From Rossellomorea vietnamensis (GTDB lineage Bacteria; Bacillota; Bacilli; Bacillales; Bacillaceae_B), in contig NZ_VTEI01000003.1 of the NCBI RefSeq assembly GCF_008180415.1, forward strand, positions 581,556-645,555: 64,000 bases of DNA, given 5' to 3'. A program made the position numbers and the translations under genes. The notes beneath the pieces are model-generated. The model was not told where the DNA came from. It saw only the letters and a list, made by a program, of their open reading frames with translations, and did no database searches. Positions 25,251-34,791 of this stretch are shown one piece after another (position 1 is the first letter of the stretch; every line of letters begins with the position of its first letter).

Positions 25251-26189
25251 TTACTTCATCAATTTTTCCAGCATGTCTTTGGTCATACGAGCAAGATCAT
25301 ATTCCGCCTTGAAACCCCATTCTTCTGACGCTGCCGAGGCGTCGATGGAGTCTGGCCAGCTTTCGGCAATTCCTTGTCTGACTGGATCTACATCATAGTC
25401 CAGCTTGAAGTCTGGGATATGTTTGCGAATTTCCTCCGCGACCATTTCCGGCTCAATGCTCATAGCTGTTACGTTGAATGAGTTTCTGTGCTTCAACTTG
25501 GCAGGATCTGCTTCCATCAGGTTAATAATGGCATTCAATGCGTCAGGCATATACATCATATCCATATATGTATCTTTATCTATGTAAGAAGTGTAGGAGC
25601 CATTTTCAATTGCCTTGTAATAAATATCCACCGCGTAGTCGGTTGTACCGCCGCCTGGTGCTGTTGTGTAGGAAATCAATCCAGGAAAACGCAGCCCGCG
25701 GGTATCTACGCCGAATTTGTTGAAGTAGTAGTCACAAAGCAGCTCACCGGATACTTTGTTGACTCCATACATGGTAGTTGGACGCTGAATCGTATCCTGC
25801 GGGGTGTTGTACTTTGGTGTAGAAGGGCCAAATGCACCAATTGAGCTTGGTGTAAAGAATTTGCAGTTCAGTTCTCTTGCCGTTTCAAGGGCATTAACCA
25901 GCCCGCCCATGTTCAAGTTCCATGCAAGCAATGGCTTAGCTTCAGCCGTTGCTGACAGAAGTGCAGCCAAGTGGATGATGGTATCCACTTCATGTTTTTT
26001 GGCGATATCAAGCATCTTTTCATAATCCGTCACATCCAGGATTTCAAAAGGCCCTCCCATAACGACTTCACTGTCAATCGTTCGGATATCTGTCGCAATG
26101 ACATTGTCTTTTCCATAAATTCCACGCATTTTGATGACAAGCTCTGAACCGATTTGCCCAAGAGCTCCTGTTACAAGAATCTTCTTCAT
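25251..26189 (-). CDS. L-threonine 3-dehydrogenase, extended SDR type
   Basis: This enzyme oxidises threonine to 2-amino-3-ketobutyrate with NAD. The 312-residue protein is not the zinc-alcohol-dehydrogenase type but the short-chain (epimerase-like) type known from Cytophaga and Flavobacterium relatives. It has the Rossmann motif GALGQIG (8-14) and catalytic Tyr141/Lys145 in YGVNK. The ATG at 26189 is preceded by GGGAGG. It lies 81 bp downstream of kbl, whose product uses the unstable intermediate, forming a threonine-to-glycine operon. Confidence 0.9.
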   Translation of the reverse strand: MKKILVTGALGQIGSELVIKMRGIYGKDNVIATDIRTIDSEVVMGGPFEILDVTDYEKMLDIAKKHEVDTIIHLAALLSATAEAKPLLAWNLNMGGLVNALETARELNCKFFTPSSIGAFGPSTPKYNTPQDTIQRPTTMYGVNKVSGELLCDYYFNKFGVDTRGLRFPGLISYTTAPGGGTTDYAVDIYYKAIENGSYTSYIDKDTYMDMMYMPDALNAIINLMEADPAKLKHRNSFNVTAMSIEPEMVAEEIRKHIPDFKLDYDVDPVRQGIAESWPDSIDASAASEEWGFKAEYDLARMTKDMLEKLMK

Positions 26190-26270
26190 CTTTTTACAAC
26201 CTCCCAATTTCTGCCCGTCCTGCGTCTCTCTATAAAAGGGGCGAAGCTTTAACTCCGCCCGAATCTTTGT

Positions 26271-27461
26271 TTAGATCAATTCCATTTCTCTTCCGACTTT
26301 TTCATAGATCTCAAGAGCCTTATCCAGCATCTCTTTTGTATGTGCTGCTGTCGGCATATTTCTTACACGGCCTGTTCCGCGCGGTACTGTCGGGAAGACG
26401 ATAGATTTCGCATAAACGCCTTCTTCGTTCAGGCGCTTACTGAACTGCTGTGTCGTTTTTTCGTCGCCAATGATACATGGCGTGATTGGTGTTTCACTAT
26501 GTCCGATATCAAACCCAAGCTTACTCAGGCCTTCTTTCAGATACTTGCTGTTTTCCCACAATTTATCTTGAAGCTCTGTGCTGTTCATGATCAATTCAAG
26601 AGCTTTCGTTGTAGCTCTGACATCAGCCGGTGTCACCGCTGTGGAGAACAAGAATGGTCTTGAAGCCACTTTCAGCCAGTCAATCAAGTTCTGCTTACCG
26701 GCTACATATCCGCCGATGACTCCGATTGCTTTAGAAAGAGTACCAATTTGGAAGTCCACACGGCTGGACAATCCGAAGTGCTTAACCGTACCGGATCCTT
26801 TACCGAGTACACCTGAACCGTGAGCATCGTCCACATATGTCATGATATCGAATTCTTCAGCGATTTCGACGATTTCCGGAAGCTTTGCGATGTCGCCATC
26901 CATGGAAAATACTCCGTCTGTGATGACCATGACTTTACCATATTGACCGGATTCTACTGCTTCTTTCGCTTTTGCCCGCAAGTCTTCCATATCCGAGTGG
27001 TTAAAACGGATGACTTTAGCACGGGAAAGGCGGCAGCCGTCAATGATGGAAGCGTGGTTTAATTCGTCGGAAAGGATGGCATCATTTTTGTTCATGACGG
27101 CCGAGATGGCTGCCATGTTGCAGTTGAAACCGGATTGGTAGGCAATGGCTGCTTCTGTTCCTTTGAACTCGGCGATCTTTTCTTCCAATTCAAGATGGAT
27201 ATCAAGGGTTCCGTTAATCGTACGGACTGCACCGGCACCGACACCATATTTTTCAACCGCTTCGATTGCTTCTTTTTTCAGCCTCTCATCTGTTGCCAGA
27301 CCAAGATAGTTGTTGGAAGAAAGGTTTATCAGATCTCTTCCACCGATCTTGATGACCGGTCCGTTGGCACTTTCAACCGGGTCTATCTCGTTATATAGTC
27401 CCCGATCTCTCAGGTCATTTAGGTTTTCTTGCAAAAATTGATCTAATTTTCTACTAGTCAT
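26271..27461 (-). CDS. kbl: Glycine C-acetyltransferase (2-amino-3-ketobutyrate CoA ligase)
   Basis: Kbl splits 2-amino-3-ketobutyrate with CoA into glycine and acetyl-CoA. The 396-residue PLP enzyme of the alpha-oxoamine synthase family shows the Schiff-base Lys244 ([10 protein letters not shown]), DDAHGSG (211-217), [12 protein letters not shown] and LSSNNYLGL. The start at 27461 follows GGAGG; the frame upstream (27479) overlaps that site. First gene of the kbl-tdh pair, with a palindrome and a cre-like box upstream. Confidence 0.93.
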   Translation of the reverse strand: MTSRKLDQFLQENLNDLRDRGLYNEIDPVESANGPVIKIGGRDLINLSSNNYLGLATDERLKKEAIEAVEKYGVGAGAVRTINGTLDIHLELEEKIAEFKGTEAAIAYQSGFNCNMAAISAVMNKNDAILSDELNHASIIDGCRLSRAKVIRFNHSDMEDLRAKAKEAVESGQYGKVMVITDGVFSMDGDIAKLPEIVEIAEEFDIMTYVDDAHGSGVLGKGSGTVKHFGLSSRVDFQIGTLSKAIGVIGGYVAGKQNLIDWLKVASRPFLFSTAVTPADVRATTKALELIMNSTELQDKLWENSKYLKEGLSKLGFDIGHSETPITPCIIGDEKTTQQFSKRLNEEGVYAKSIVFPTVPRGTGRVRNMPTAAHTKEMLDKALEIYEKVGREMELI

Positions 27462-27496
27462 ATAGTGTAATCCCTCCATGTATAATAGTGAGAATT

Positions 27497-27536
27497 TGTA
27501 AACGCTTCACAAACAGTTGTGCGTGTCAAACGCACA
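27497..27536 (-). promoter_or_regulatory. Operator-like palindrome and cre-like box upstream of kbl
   Basis: TGTGCGT-GTCAA-ACGCACA (27518-27536) is a perfect 7-bp inverted repeat. Next to it TGTAAACGCTTCAC (27497-27510) matches the cre consensus at 9 of 12 fixed positions. Both lie within 75 bp of the kbl start, where a repressor would act. The proteins that bind are unknown. Confidence 0.45.
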
Positions 27537-27646
27537 CTTTTCGGGTCGTTAAATGTTATTCCTGCTAACTATCCATTCCTGTTTATTTTAACATGTTTAC
27601 GTGTGACGGACAAAGTTATTAACCCGCCTCTATAACATCAGGGACC

Positions 27647-28675
27647 TTATCCCACCACTTTAGTAGAGTAGGCATGATTATTAAAGAAGATGGTAACAAG
27701 CAGGATCAGAAAAATAACACTGACAAAAATCAAAGCGAACTTACGGGAGTTGTTGGCCCTCTGAATCTCGTCATATTTGATCGGCCGGATGCCGGACAGG
27801 TTAAAGACCACTGCGGCGGAAAGGAGAATGCTGTTAATGTTCAAGGACAGCAAAAGCAGGGAAGGAAGGACATGCTCCCATAAAGCCGCTCCAATTGTGA
27901 CTCCGAGGACGATGGTGGGCGGAAGCAAGGCAACTGCAACCATGACACCGACCAGGGAGCTCGGCGACCCCCTAAGGATGGCCAGTGCTCCGGCTGCCCC
28001 AGAGGCAAGGGCCAAAATCCCATCCATGTAATCAACCTGCATTCTTGAGACAAACTCTTCACTTTCAACAGGAACCGGCAGCACGATGCCTGACAGAATG
28101 GCTATCAGCAGAGAGATGCCGACACCTGCAAATACTGTAAGTGACGCCTGCCTGACCAGTTTGAAATCTCCAAGGATCGAACCAAAAGCCAATGCAATCA
28201 CCGGACCGAGCAAAGGCGCAATCACCATCCCGCCAATGACTATGGCTGAGCTGTTCTTAATGATTCCTATAGTCACCACGATGGATGAAAGCACCACAAA
28301 TAAAAGATAATTCATATGGACATTGCTCATTGATTCGATTTTGACATACAACTCATGTCTGCTTGCCCTCTGAATTGAATTGCGGTTTTCTTCTTTTTCC
28401 CTATTCTCTTCTTCTATTTCGACTTCCGTTTTCCGCCTAATATGGCTCTGCACCGGAAATAATGTCGCTTCAAATCCATCGACTACATTGATGATGCTTT
28501 CCAGATAGTTCAGGATCTCCTCCGAGTCTGTCGTTTTTACAATCATCCTGACTAGGAACTTTTCTTCTGAATGATCCCGCACCACATAGGAGGTTGACTC
28601 GAACTTCTTAAGCTTCTCATCTACTTTTTCAAAATGCTTCTTCGGGATATAGGCTTCAATCAGCTGCAATGACAT
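27647..28675 (-). CDS. DUF389 (TIGR00341 family) membrane protein
   Basis: A 342-residue protein with a soluble N-terminal alpha/beta domain (about 1-75), a charged linker (EVEIEEENREKEEN), then a DUF389 membrane domain of six or seven helices containing GGMVIAPLLGPVIALAFG and GAAGALAILRG. The function is unknown. ATG 28675 is preceded by GGGTGAG. It stands alone, 149 bp from a divergent TPR gene. Confidence 0.85.
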   Translation of the reverse strand: MSLQLIEAYIPKKHFEKVDEKLKKFESTSYVVRDHSEEKFLVRMIVKTTDSEEILNYLESIINVVDGFEATLFPVQSHIRRKTEVEIEEENREKEENRNSIQRASRHELYVKIESMSNVHMNYLLFVVLSSIVVTIGIIKNSSAIVIGGMVIAPLLGPVIALAFGSILGDFKLVRQASLTVFAGVGISLLIAILSGIVLPVPVESEEFVSRMQVDYMDGILALASGAAGALAILRGSPSSLVGVMVAVALLPPTIVLGVTIGAALWEHVLPSLLLLSLNINSILLSAAVVFNLSGIRPIKYDEIQRANNSRKFALIFVSVIFLILLVTIFFNNHAYSTKVVG

Positions 28676-28824
28676 GTACACTCACCCTCAATCGGCAAAA
28701 CTTTCCTTCTTATCTAGTATTGCTTTATCCCGGAAAGTTTACTCAGTACAGGAAGCTGCATTTTCCCATTCATGTTTATTACAAGAAATCTGTGTTATAC
28801 TGAAGACAAAAGGAGGCGGTATGC

Positions 28825-30207
28825 ATGACCACGAATAAAGCCCTGATGGAGCATGGGGAGTTTACCCCGGAACGGATTGCATTTTACAGAGATATCGCTT
28901 TTGTCGAAGCTGTGAATTCACAGAATGAACTTCATTACCTATTTTTCTATAAAGAACAATTCCTGACTTGCAAAAAAGCCCTGAAGCTCAAACGGAGCTC
29001 GTTTATTGAACAGGCTTTCAAAGATGGAATTGTTTTTTTATGCCCTCACCCTCTAGCCGGCCAACTCATAGAGCAGAACTCACCATTAAAGATCATCAGC
29101 TTCAATGACCTTCATAAAAAACTGAAAGCCAGCAGGACACTTCAGGAGACCGCCTATATTTTCAGGGCGCTGGATTCCTTCCTCGCACCCGAAAAGCTTC
29201 TTCACCTTATCCGTAACCACTATTACCAGTACCGCCGAAACGGACAATTTCTCCACGCTTACAAAATCCTAAGGATTCTGGCCGAAACCGCACCGCAAAA
29301 CTCCTGGGTCCGCCAGACATCAGCTGAACTTCACTTCCAGCCCTATGAAAAAACGTATAAACAGAACCCTCTCAAGCTTCTCGAAACAGACCCGCTCCAT
29401 GCCGCTTCCTACCTCTGGAAGAGCAGGCATGAACAAGAAAATAACGAGGTCCTTCAACAGCATCTGCTTCAGCAGAAACAACGGCTGACTATCACCGCCC
29501 TGATGGTTGAAAGCGTGCTTCAGAACCCTTGCCATGAAACTCTCCAACCCTTGACCTTATGGATACGCACCCACCTGGATAAACAAGATGAAATTGATCT
29601 TCTATATGCCCTTTCAAAAGCAATACCGGAAAACAGGGAGATCCTTCAGCAGCTTCTTCATGAATTGATAGAGTCGGGAGATTATGACAAAGCTCTGGGA
29701 CTGCTGGGCGATACCCCTGCAGCCGCAGGCGAAATGGATGAAGCGATGCTGTCACGGATTTTCGAAGGGGTGAACTGGCAGCAGACAACCATTCCGATTG
29801 AAAAACTGAACACTCTGATTATCTCTGTCCTTCAAGGACATCCGACCAAACTGGAGAAAATCATGAAATCCTGTGTGCAATCTCTTCTAGAAGGGCACGA
29901 CCTGCCCTTTGTAGCAGAATGGATCTCGCCGCTGCAAACCCAGAACATTTCGCTGCCTGTCGCGGAAAAAATCAAAAAGATGAACGCCCTGCTGGATGAC
30001 CCGGAGCAGCAGTCACAGCTGGGAGAGTATTACTACCAATTCCATATTCTCGACCGGGCGATTGACTGCTTCAGCTGGGATATGGAACTGCGCCCTAATG
30101 ATCCCGCTCCCGTCAAGTGGCTTTCCCGCCTGTATCAAGAAAAAGGGATGGCCAATGAAGCAAAAGCATATCAGCAGGTGCTGATGGAGATGCAGAAGCG
30201 CGCATAA
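28825..30207 (+). CDS. TPR-repeat protein of unknown function
   Basis: A 460-residue soluble protein, rich in Leu, Gln and paired helices. Tetratricopeptide-like repeats are clearest near 270-300 (REILQQLLHELIESGDYDKALGLL) and at the C-terminus (QLGEYYYQFHILDRAIDCFSWDMELRPND... RLYQEKGMANEAKAYQQVL). TPR proteins act as scaffolds; no partner is encoded nearby. AGGAGG lies upstream of the ATG and a strong terminator follows. I do not recognise the specific family. Confidence 0.75.
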   Translation: MTTNKALMEHGEFTPERIAFYRDIAFVEAVNSQNELHYLFFYKEQFLTCKKALKLKRSSFIEQAFKDGIVFLCPHPLAGQLIEQNSPLKIISFNDLHKKLKASRTLQETAYIFRALDSFLAPEKLLHLIRNHYYQYRRNGQFLHAYKILRILAETAPQNSWVRQTSAELHFQPYEKTYKQNPLKLLETDPLHAASYLWKSRHEQENNEVLQQHLLQQKQRLTITALMVESVLQNPCHETLQPLTLWIRTHLDKQDEIDLLYALSKAIPENREILQQLLHELIESGDYDKALGLLGDTPAAAGEMDEAMLSRIFEGVNWQQTTIPIEKLNTLIISVLQGHPTKLEKIMKSCVQSLLEGHDLPFVAEWISPLQTQNISLPVAEKIKKMNALLDDPEQQSQLGEYYYQFHILDRAIDCFSWDMELRPNDPAPVKWLSRLYQEKGMANEAKAYQQVLMEMQKRA

Positions 30208-30209
30208 TG

Positions 30210-30247
30210 AAACCCGGCTGTCCTTTAATGGGCAGCCGGGTTTTTAT
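30210..30247 (+). terminator. Rho-independent terminator (TPR gene)
   Basis: AAACCCGGCTG / CAGCCGGGTTT with five T. Confidence 0.85.
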
Positions 30248-30314
30248 ATAAGGTATTCTCGATTTTTATTTAATTGCTGATGTGTACCAACCATATTTCA
30301 GCAAGGAGGTCCTG

Positions 30315-30719
30315 CTAGGAGGACAAGATAGAGTTATCTTCAATCCACCCCACTATATCTTCAAACGGAATAGAAGGGTTTTTCTTTTCTTCCATCAGAA
30401 CAGTGAAGTCTTCTGCTTCTTGGGGAGTTACAATGAGTTTATATCCGTTTTGACGAAGAAACATATAAAGACTTGCAAAGGCTGTTCGTTTATTTGCGCT
30501 ATTAAAAGCATGATTTTTAGCCAAACTTTCATAAAGAGCAGCCGCTTTATGAAAAATAGCAGGATAAGCGTCTTCCCCAAAAGCACTTTGTTTTGGGCGG
30601 TTAACCCCACTATTTAGAAGATGGGGAAACTTTATCCCCCTTTGTTCCAGAGGAGAATAGACATTGATTTGGTGAGTAATCAAAAAAAACACTCCATGTT
30701 CTGTAAGGTATATCGTCAT
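30315..30719 (-). CDS. Death-on-curing (Doc/Fic-fold) toxin
   Basis: A 134-residue Doc-family protein. The Fic-type motif HAFNSANKRTA (His70 to Ala80; Asn76, Lys77 and Arg78 present) is followed by MFLRQNGYKL, as in P1 Doc (HIFNDANKRTA). Doc phosphorylates elongation factor Tu and stops translation. In P1 Doc the residue after the first Asn is Asp; here it is Ser (Ser74), so activity may be altered. Its ATG lies 5 bp after the antitoxin stop, an operon arrangement. The 30250-30314 gap has nothing else. Confidence 0.85.
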   Translation of the reverse strand: MTIYLTEHGVFFLITHQINVYSPLEQRGIKFPHLLNSGVNRPKQSAFGEDAYPAIFHKAAALYESLAKNHAFNSANKRTAFASLYMFLRQNGYKLIVTPQEAEDFTVLMEEKKNPSIPFEDIVGWIEDNSILSS

Positions 30720-30724
30720 CCATA

Positions 30725-30993
30725 TTACCTGTTTACAAGGCCTTTGAACGTATCATCGTATTCCGTCATCATATCATTCATCTGCTCTAAGAAGTCCGCA
30801 TCGACACCTTTAGGAAGTTTCAACTGCGCTTTCTTTTTAATGTCCACAGAACCATTTTGCAAATCGAATTTCACTTCATCTCCATGCTGTATTCCTAAAT
30901 GATCCAAAACTTCTTTTGGAAATGTAACTCCTAAACTATTTCCAATTTAGTTACTTTGCGTTCCACTCTCTTCTCCACCACCGTTTTAGTCAT
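30725..30993 (-). pseudogene. AbrB/MazE-type antitoxin with single-base frameshift
   Basis: From the ATG at 30993 (GAGTGA upstream) the frame reads MTKTVVEKRVERKVTK and then stops. If one A is added to the AAA run near 30947 it continues as IGNSLGVTFPKEVLDHLG, the SpoVT/AbrB swapped-hairpin signature, and on through DEVKFD to a helical toxin-binding tail ending at 30725. The restored protein would have 89 residues. As written, only a fragment from an internal start could be made. This is either a true loss or a sequencing error in an A run. Confidence 0.78.
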
Positions 30994-31123
30994 GTAAATC
31001 ACTCGGTTAATATGTTATAACCGTTAGTACAATTATAACTCTTGTTGCACTTGGTAAACATCAAATTTCCTCTTGTGGTTACATGGATTCCTGAAACAGA
31101 GGCGCCTAAATCCCCCCAGCCAC

Positions 31124-32305
31124 TCAAACAGAACTTGCCCTGTCCTCCACACGTTTCCGCAATACCGCTTCGTCCATCCTTCTCAAAGCCAAATTCAGCC
31201 GTTCTCTCGGGCAGGCAATATTCATCCTTACAAATTTACTTCCGCTTGGACCAAATTTATAGCCTTCATCAAATTTAATCTTGGCTTCCATCAAAAAGAA
31301 CTCGAACAACTCTTCATGCTCCATCCCTAAATCTGAACAATCGAGCCAAATAAGATGTGTCGCTTCCGGCACGACCGGTTTGACCGAAGGAATATTTTCC
31401 TTTAAGTAGTTCACCGCGAATCGCAGATTTTCTTCCAAATACATAAGCAGGTCATTAAGCCAAGGTTCTCCTTGTTCGTAAGCCGCAATGGTTCCTTCCA
31501 CCCCAAAGGCATTCGGCCTCGACAACCCAAAGCTCAGCAGCTTTGCTTCATATGTTTCTCTCAGTTCTTTATTAGGGATCATTAAAATAGACGTCTGCAA
31601 TCCGGCAATGTTGAAGGTTTTGCTTGGGGCAGCACAAAGGATGCTTCGCTGCTGGAGCTTTTCATCAATACTGAATATTGGATGATGAACCGTCCCTTCA
31701 AAAACAAGATCCCCATGCATCTCGTCCGAAATCACCCAGACATCATGCTCAAGGCAAATCTCTGCAACCCTTTCCAGCTCCTGTCTTGTCCATACCCGGC
31801 CGACCGGATTATGCGGACTGCACAAAATCAGCACCTTGGTCTTTGGATCCTTTGCCTTCGACTCCAGATCTTCAAAATTCATACTATAGATTCCTTCTTC
31901 ATATGTAAGAGTATTTTTCATAACTGTACAGCCATGATTTTCAATCGTGCTGTAGAAGGGATAGTAAACGGGATCCTGCACAATGACACCGTCCCCTGGT
32001 TCTGTTAAAATTCCGAGCAGGATATTCATCCCCGGAATGATTCCCGGACTGAATGAAATCCACTCTTTATCAACCTTCAGTCCATGCCGTTTTTCCCACC
32101 ACATCTGGATATTATGGAAATAACGCTCGCTGAAGGTCGTATATCCATAGATTCCATGCTTTGCTTTATCTTTCATAGCCTCCGTGATGGCTTCAGACAC
32201 TTGAAAGTCCATATCAGCAATGCACATCGGAATAATTTCTTCATCTGAGAATGACCACTTCACGGAGTGTGTATTATGGCGCTCCACACAATCGTTCCAA
32301 TTCAT
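31124..32305 (-). CDS. patB: PatB/MalY family cystathionine beta-lyase
   Basis: A PLP-dependent C-S lyase that converts cystathionine to homocysteine, pyruvate and ammonia, or acts as an aminotransferase-fold desulfhydrase. The 393-residue protein shows the PLP lysine Lys229 (SKTFNIAG), SPHNPVGR (163-170), SDEMHGDL and the C-terminal carboxylate-binding Arg in FVRMNIACP. This is the MalY/PatB subgroup rather than MetC. Monocistronic, with no riboswitch upstream. Confidence 0.88.
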   Translation of the reverse strand: MNWNDCVERHNTHSVKWSFSDEEIIPMCIADMDFQVSEAITEAMKDKAKHGIYGYTTFSERYFHNIQMWWEKRHGLKVDKEWISFSPGIIPGMNILLGILTEPGDGVIVQDPVYYPFYSTIENHGCTVMKNTLTYEEGIYSMNFEDLESKAKDPKTKVLILCSPHNPVGRVWTRQELERVAEICLEHDVWVISDEMHGDLVFEGTVHHPIFSIDEKLQQRSILCAAPSKTFNIAGLQTSILMIPNKELRETYEAKLLSFGLSRPNAFGVEGTIAAYEQGEPWLNDLLMYLEENLRFAVNYLKENIPSVKPVVPEATHLIWLDCSDLGMEHEELFEFFLMEAKIKFDEGYKFGPSGSKFVRMNIACPRERLNLALRRMDEAVLRKRVEDRASSV

Positions 32306-32370
32306 CCTTATTCCCCCTTCTGACTCTAGTAAAAAAATTATCTCCCACGTTTACTATATCATGAAATATA

Positions 32371-32398
32371 AAAGGATAACCCGCCTTCCGGATTATCC
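32371..32398 (-). terminator. Rho-independent terminator (tandem ATPase gene)
   Basis: Minus strand GGATAATCCG / CGGGTTATCC stem followed by TTTTATATTT, after the ATPase stop at 32410. Confidence 0.65.
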
Positions 32399-32409
32399 CC
32401 TGTATCTCC

Positions 32410-33507
32410 TTATTCTTGTGTGGACAAGCGGGCCAGCTCTGCTTGGATTTCGCTTTTAAGCTCTTCAACGACATTAAAATCCATCGCGCTTATATAGTAG
32501 CCTTCGAGATTGTCGTGCAGGGCTTTGGCTTTTGCCAGATAGGAGGTAGCTTCGTTCATCTTATCTCGATAGTTTCTGCTGATGACTTCAATTTCTTTAG
32601 CATACTTTTCATCGGTTCCAGCTTCCACTGCCTTTTCATAAACATCCACTATTTCATCGCCGGCCCGTTCAGGAAAATACTCATGAGGTGCTGTACTGTC
32701 AAAAATGGCAAAACCGAGTTCGCGTACAATTACCATATCAAGGCTGTTTGGGTCAAAACCGCAGTGGTAAATTTCAACATCGAGTCCTCTGTCTTCTGCA
32801 GCCCCGGCCAGTTTTTTCAGCATCGTTGACTTCCCTGTTCCAGGCCGTCCCTTGATGAAGTAACGTTTGGGAAGCTCTTCGGTCAGGTTGCCGATGAAAT
32901 CACGCGGGCCCTCTGGTGTGGCAGCACCCAGAAAACGATGCTTTACCTGGGCCTGCTTGTTTAAGTATATGTGGGAATATAACTTTTCCATTAACTCTGC
33001 TGTCAAAGCATCACAGCTTTCAAAGCTCATATTCTCAATATAGATTTTTTCCCAATCATCGTGGATCTTCAGAGCCTGTGCATACGTATTGTATGCCGAT
33101 TTGAAGGCAGCGGAAATATCCGTAGTCAGGACCGCAATCTCATCACGGTGGGCTCTTAGGATTCTTGAATCCCAAGCGGTACCCAAATTGATATATTCCT
33201 CGACCACACCCGGCAATTCCGGTTCGATGACATGCGGCGCCGTCCCATCTACAATGCCTGCCTTTAACGCGGGAATGATCACTCCGTCGATGCTTTCGTT
33301 ATCAGACGAACAATGAAGATACTCAATATTCCAGCCCTCTTTGCTCCAATGACTGCCGACTGCCTTCATCAAAGAGGATTTTCCCGTTCCAGGACCGCCC
33401 TTCAAGATAAATAAACGATCAAGCCCCTGCAAATTCGAGGCGTATAAACTATGGAAGCCGCGGGCTGTATTTCCTCCCGCATAATAATGGCGAACCTTTC
33501 CGCTCAT
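32410..33507 (-). CDS. Tandem P-loop ATPase, PRK06851 type
   Basis: A 365-residue protein made of two related halves, each with a Walker A (GGPGTGKS at 37-44, GRPGTGKS at 220-227). Each half also has a matching strand (EYLHCSSDNESID, EIYHCGFDPNSLD) and a D-x-TAPH loop (VDGTAPH, FDSTAPH), so it arose by internal duplication. The family is annotated as a hypothetical ATPase of Firmicutes, function unknown. ATG 33507 follows AAGGAG. No operon partner. Confidence 0.82.
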   Translation of the reverse strand: MSGKVRHYYAGGNTARGFHSLYASNLQGLDRLFILKGGPGTGKSSLMKAVGSHWSKEGWNIEYLHCSSDNESIDGVIIPALKAGIVDGTAPHVIEPELPGVVEEYINLGTAWDSRILRAHRDEIAVLTTDISAAFKSAYNTYAQALKIHDDWEKIYIENMSFESCDALTAELMEKLYSHIYLNKQAQVKHRFLGAATPEGPRDFIGNLTEELPKRYFIKGRPGTGKSTMLKKLAGAAEDRGLDVEIYHCGFDPNSLDMVIVRELGFAIFDSTAPHEYFPERAGDEIVDVYEKAVEAGTDEKYAKEIEVISRNYRDKMNEATSYLAKAKALHDNLEGYYISAMDFNVVEELKSEIQAELARLSTQE

Positions 33508-33589
33508 TGTAACCACTCCTTTTCCGATATATAGGAGAACACTCTATATCTTATGCGGGGAGTCCACTTGGGTGAATGCCCAGTGAAAA

Positions 33590-33700
33590 AAAGTGGGAGC
33601 GGCCCTTTTAGCCCCGACAGACAAATACCAGAGGGGAAAAAGCGGGATTTTCTTTTATTCGCTTTGGGTTAATTGACCCGGATCTTGATTCAGCGGAAAG
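33590..33700. repeat. Degenerate copy of the hairpin repeat
   Basis: TTAGCCCCGACAGACAAATA followed by an A/T-rich centre and GTTAATTGACCCGG is a worn copy of the family at 2398, 48618 and 59489. Its inner stem is no longer paired. Confidence 0.5.
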
Positions 33701-33904
33701 GTCCCGCTCTACGGCCTACAAATTGTAGGTCTCTCAAGAAAAATCCCAACAAACAAAGTGAGTTGATGATGACTTATCGCAAGGAGAGACCGAAATCTGA
33801 TAGCTGCTGGGGACTTAGAGCTGGATTCAGAAACGCCTCCTAATCTTTTAAACTAAAAAACACGTTATTTCTAAAATGATTGATGCTTTAGAATGCACCT
33901 ATAC

Positions 33905-34068
33905 GTAGGAGGATTGGAGCGGAAGGCGTACGATCTCCTGCGGGACTAGCGGGACAGGTGAGACCCCGCAGGCCGCAGCCGAGGAGGCTCACCGCCCGCC
34001 CCGCGGAGTCGTCCGCCTGGAGCGGAAATCCATTACCTATAATTTGCAAATCATTGCGAAAACAGCCT
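33905..34068. repeat. GC-rich dispersed repeat (Bacillaceae type) with GGCTGTTTTCGCA end
   Basis: GGATTGGAGCGGAAGGCG, GACTCCTGCGGGA-like sequence, GAGACCCCGCAGG, GAGGAGGCTCACCGC, CGCGGAGTCG and CTGGAGCGGAAATCC form long internal inverted repeats. I know closely similar repeats from many Bacillaceae genomes. The right end (reverse complement GGCTGTTTTCGCAATGATTTG) resembles the terminal repeat of the MITE-like elements. Confidence 0.7.
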
Positions 34069-34113
34069 ATAAAAAAGCGGAAGCGGCTGTTTCGAACCGG
34101 CTTCTGTTCACGG

Positions 34114-34791
34114 CTATTGCTTTACTCTCTTTAAGTGCTTCAACCCCTCACGTTTGCTCAACGGCCGTAACTCTTCGCTTTCTATAAAGGCGGCAACCTT
34201 GTCGGGAGCGGTTTTGGAATACTCCCTCAGTGCCCATCCAATAGCTTTTTCTATAAAAAACTCTTTGGAGGAAGCATGCTGTTTAATATAAGAGAACAAT
34301 CTTTCTTCATCTGTTCCTCCCTTATAACTCAGCTGGTAAAGGATGGCCGTCCGGTTGAGCCAGAAGTTGTCCGAGGCAATCCATTTTTCCAGAAACACTG
34401 CCCCCTCCAACGGATGTTTTCTAATCATGAAACCGGCGAGCCGCGATGCAATCGTATCAATGGTATCCCACCAGGATTTCATGACAATGAGCTCCTCGAT
34501 TAACGAAAGGTGAACCGGCTGGAGCCTGCTTCGATTTTTATCCAGCAGAGCCAGTGCCAGGTATTGAAATTCACGTTCCGGCTGTTCCCAAAGTGTCCTT
34601 GCGAGTTCAGGCAGTTCCTCAAGCGAAGGTGCACCATTTTCCTTTAGAAAGTCTCTCAGCAATATCTTGCGCTCCGGTGTCCTGATTCCCAAATAATCAA
34701 ATTGATTCCGCATATAGGCCTTCATGGGTCCGGCATTTTCTTCATTTGCATGTCCTTTAAAATAAGCGATCAGCTTCTGTGAATAAATCAC
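34114..34791 (-). CDS. DNA alkylation repair protein, AlkD family
   Basis: A 225-residue HEAT-repeat DNA glycosylase of the AlkC/AlkD family, which removes N3- and N7-alkylated purines. Recognisable features are MRNQFDYLGIRTPERK at the start, the WWDTIDTIAS segment with the catalytic-type Trp/Asp, and DNFWLNRTAILYQL with the DNA-contacting WxxR region. The start is a GTG at 34791 overlapping the upstream stop by 4 nt, so translation is coupled to the zinc-ribbon gene. Last gene of the dinB-ribbon-alkD operon. Confidence 0.9.
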   Translation of the reverse strand: MIYSQKLIAYFKGHANEENAGPMKAYMRNQFDYLGIRTPERKILLRDFLKENGAPSLEELPELARTLWEQPEREFQYLALALLDKNRSRLQPVHLSLIEELIVMKSWWDTIDTIASRLAGFMIRKHPLEGAVFLEKWIASDNFWLNRTAILYQLSYKGGTDEERLFSYIKQHASSKEFFIEKAIGWALREYSKTAPDKVAAFIESEELRPLSKREGLKHLKRVKQ

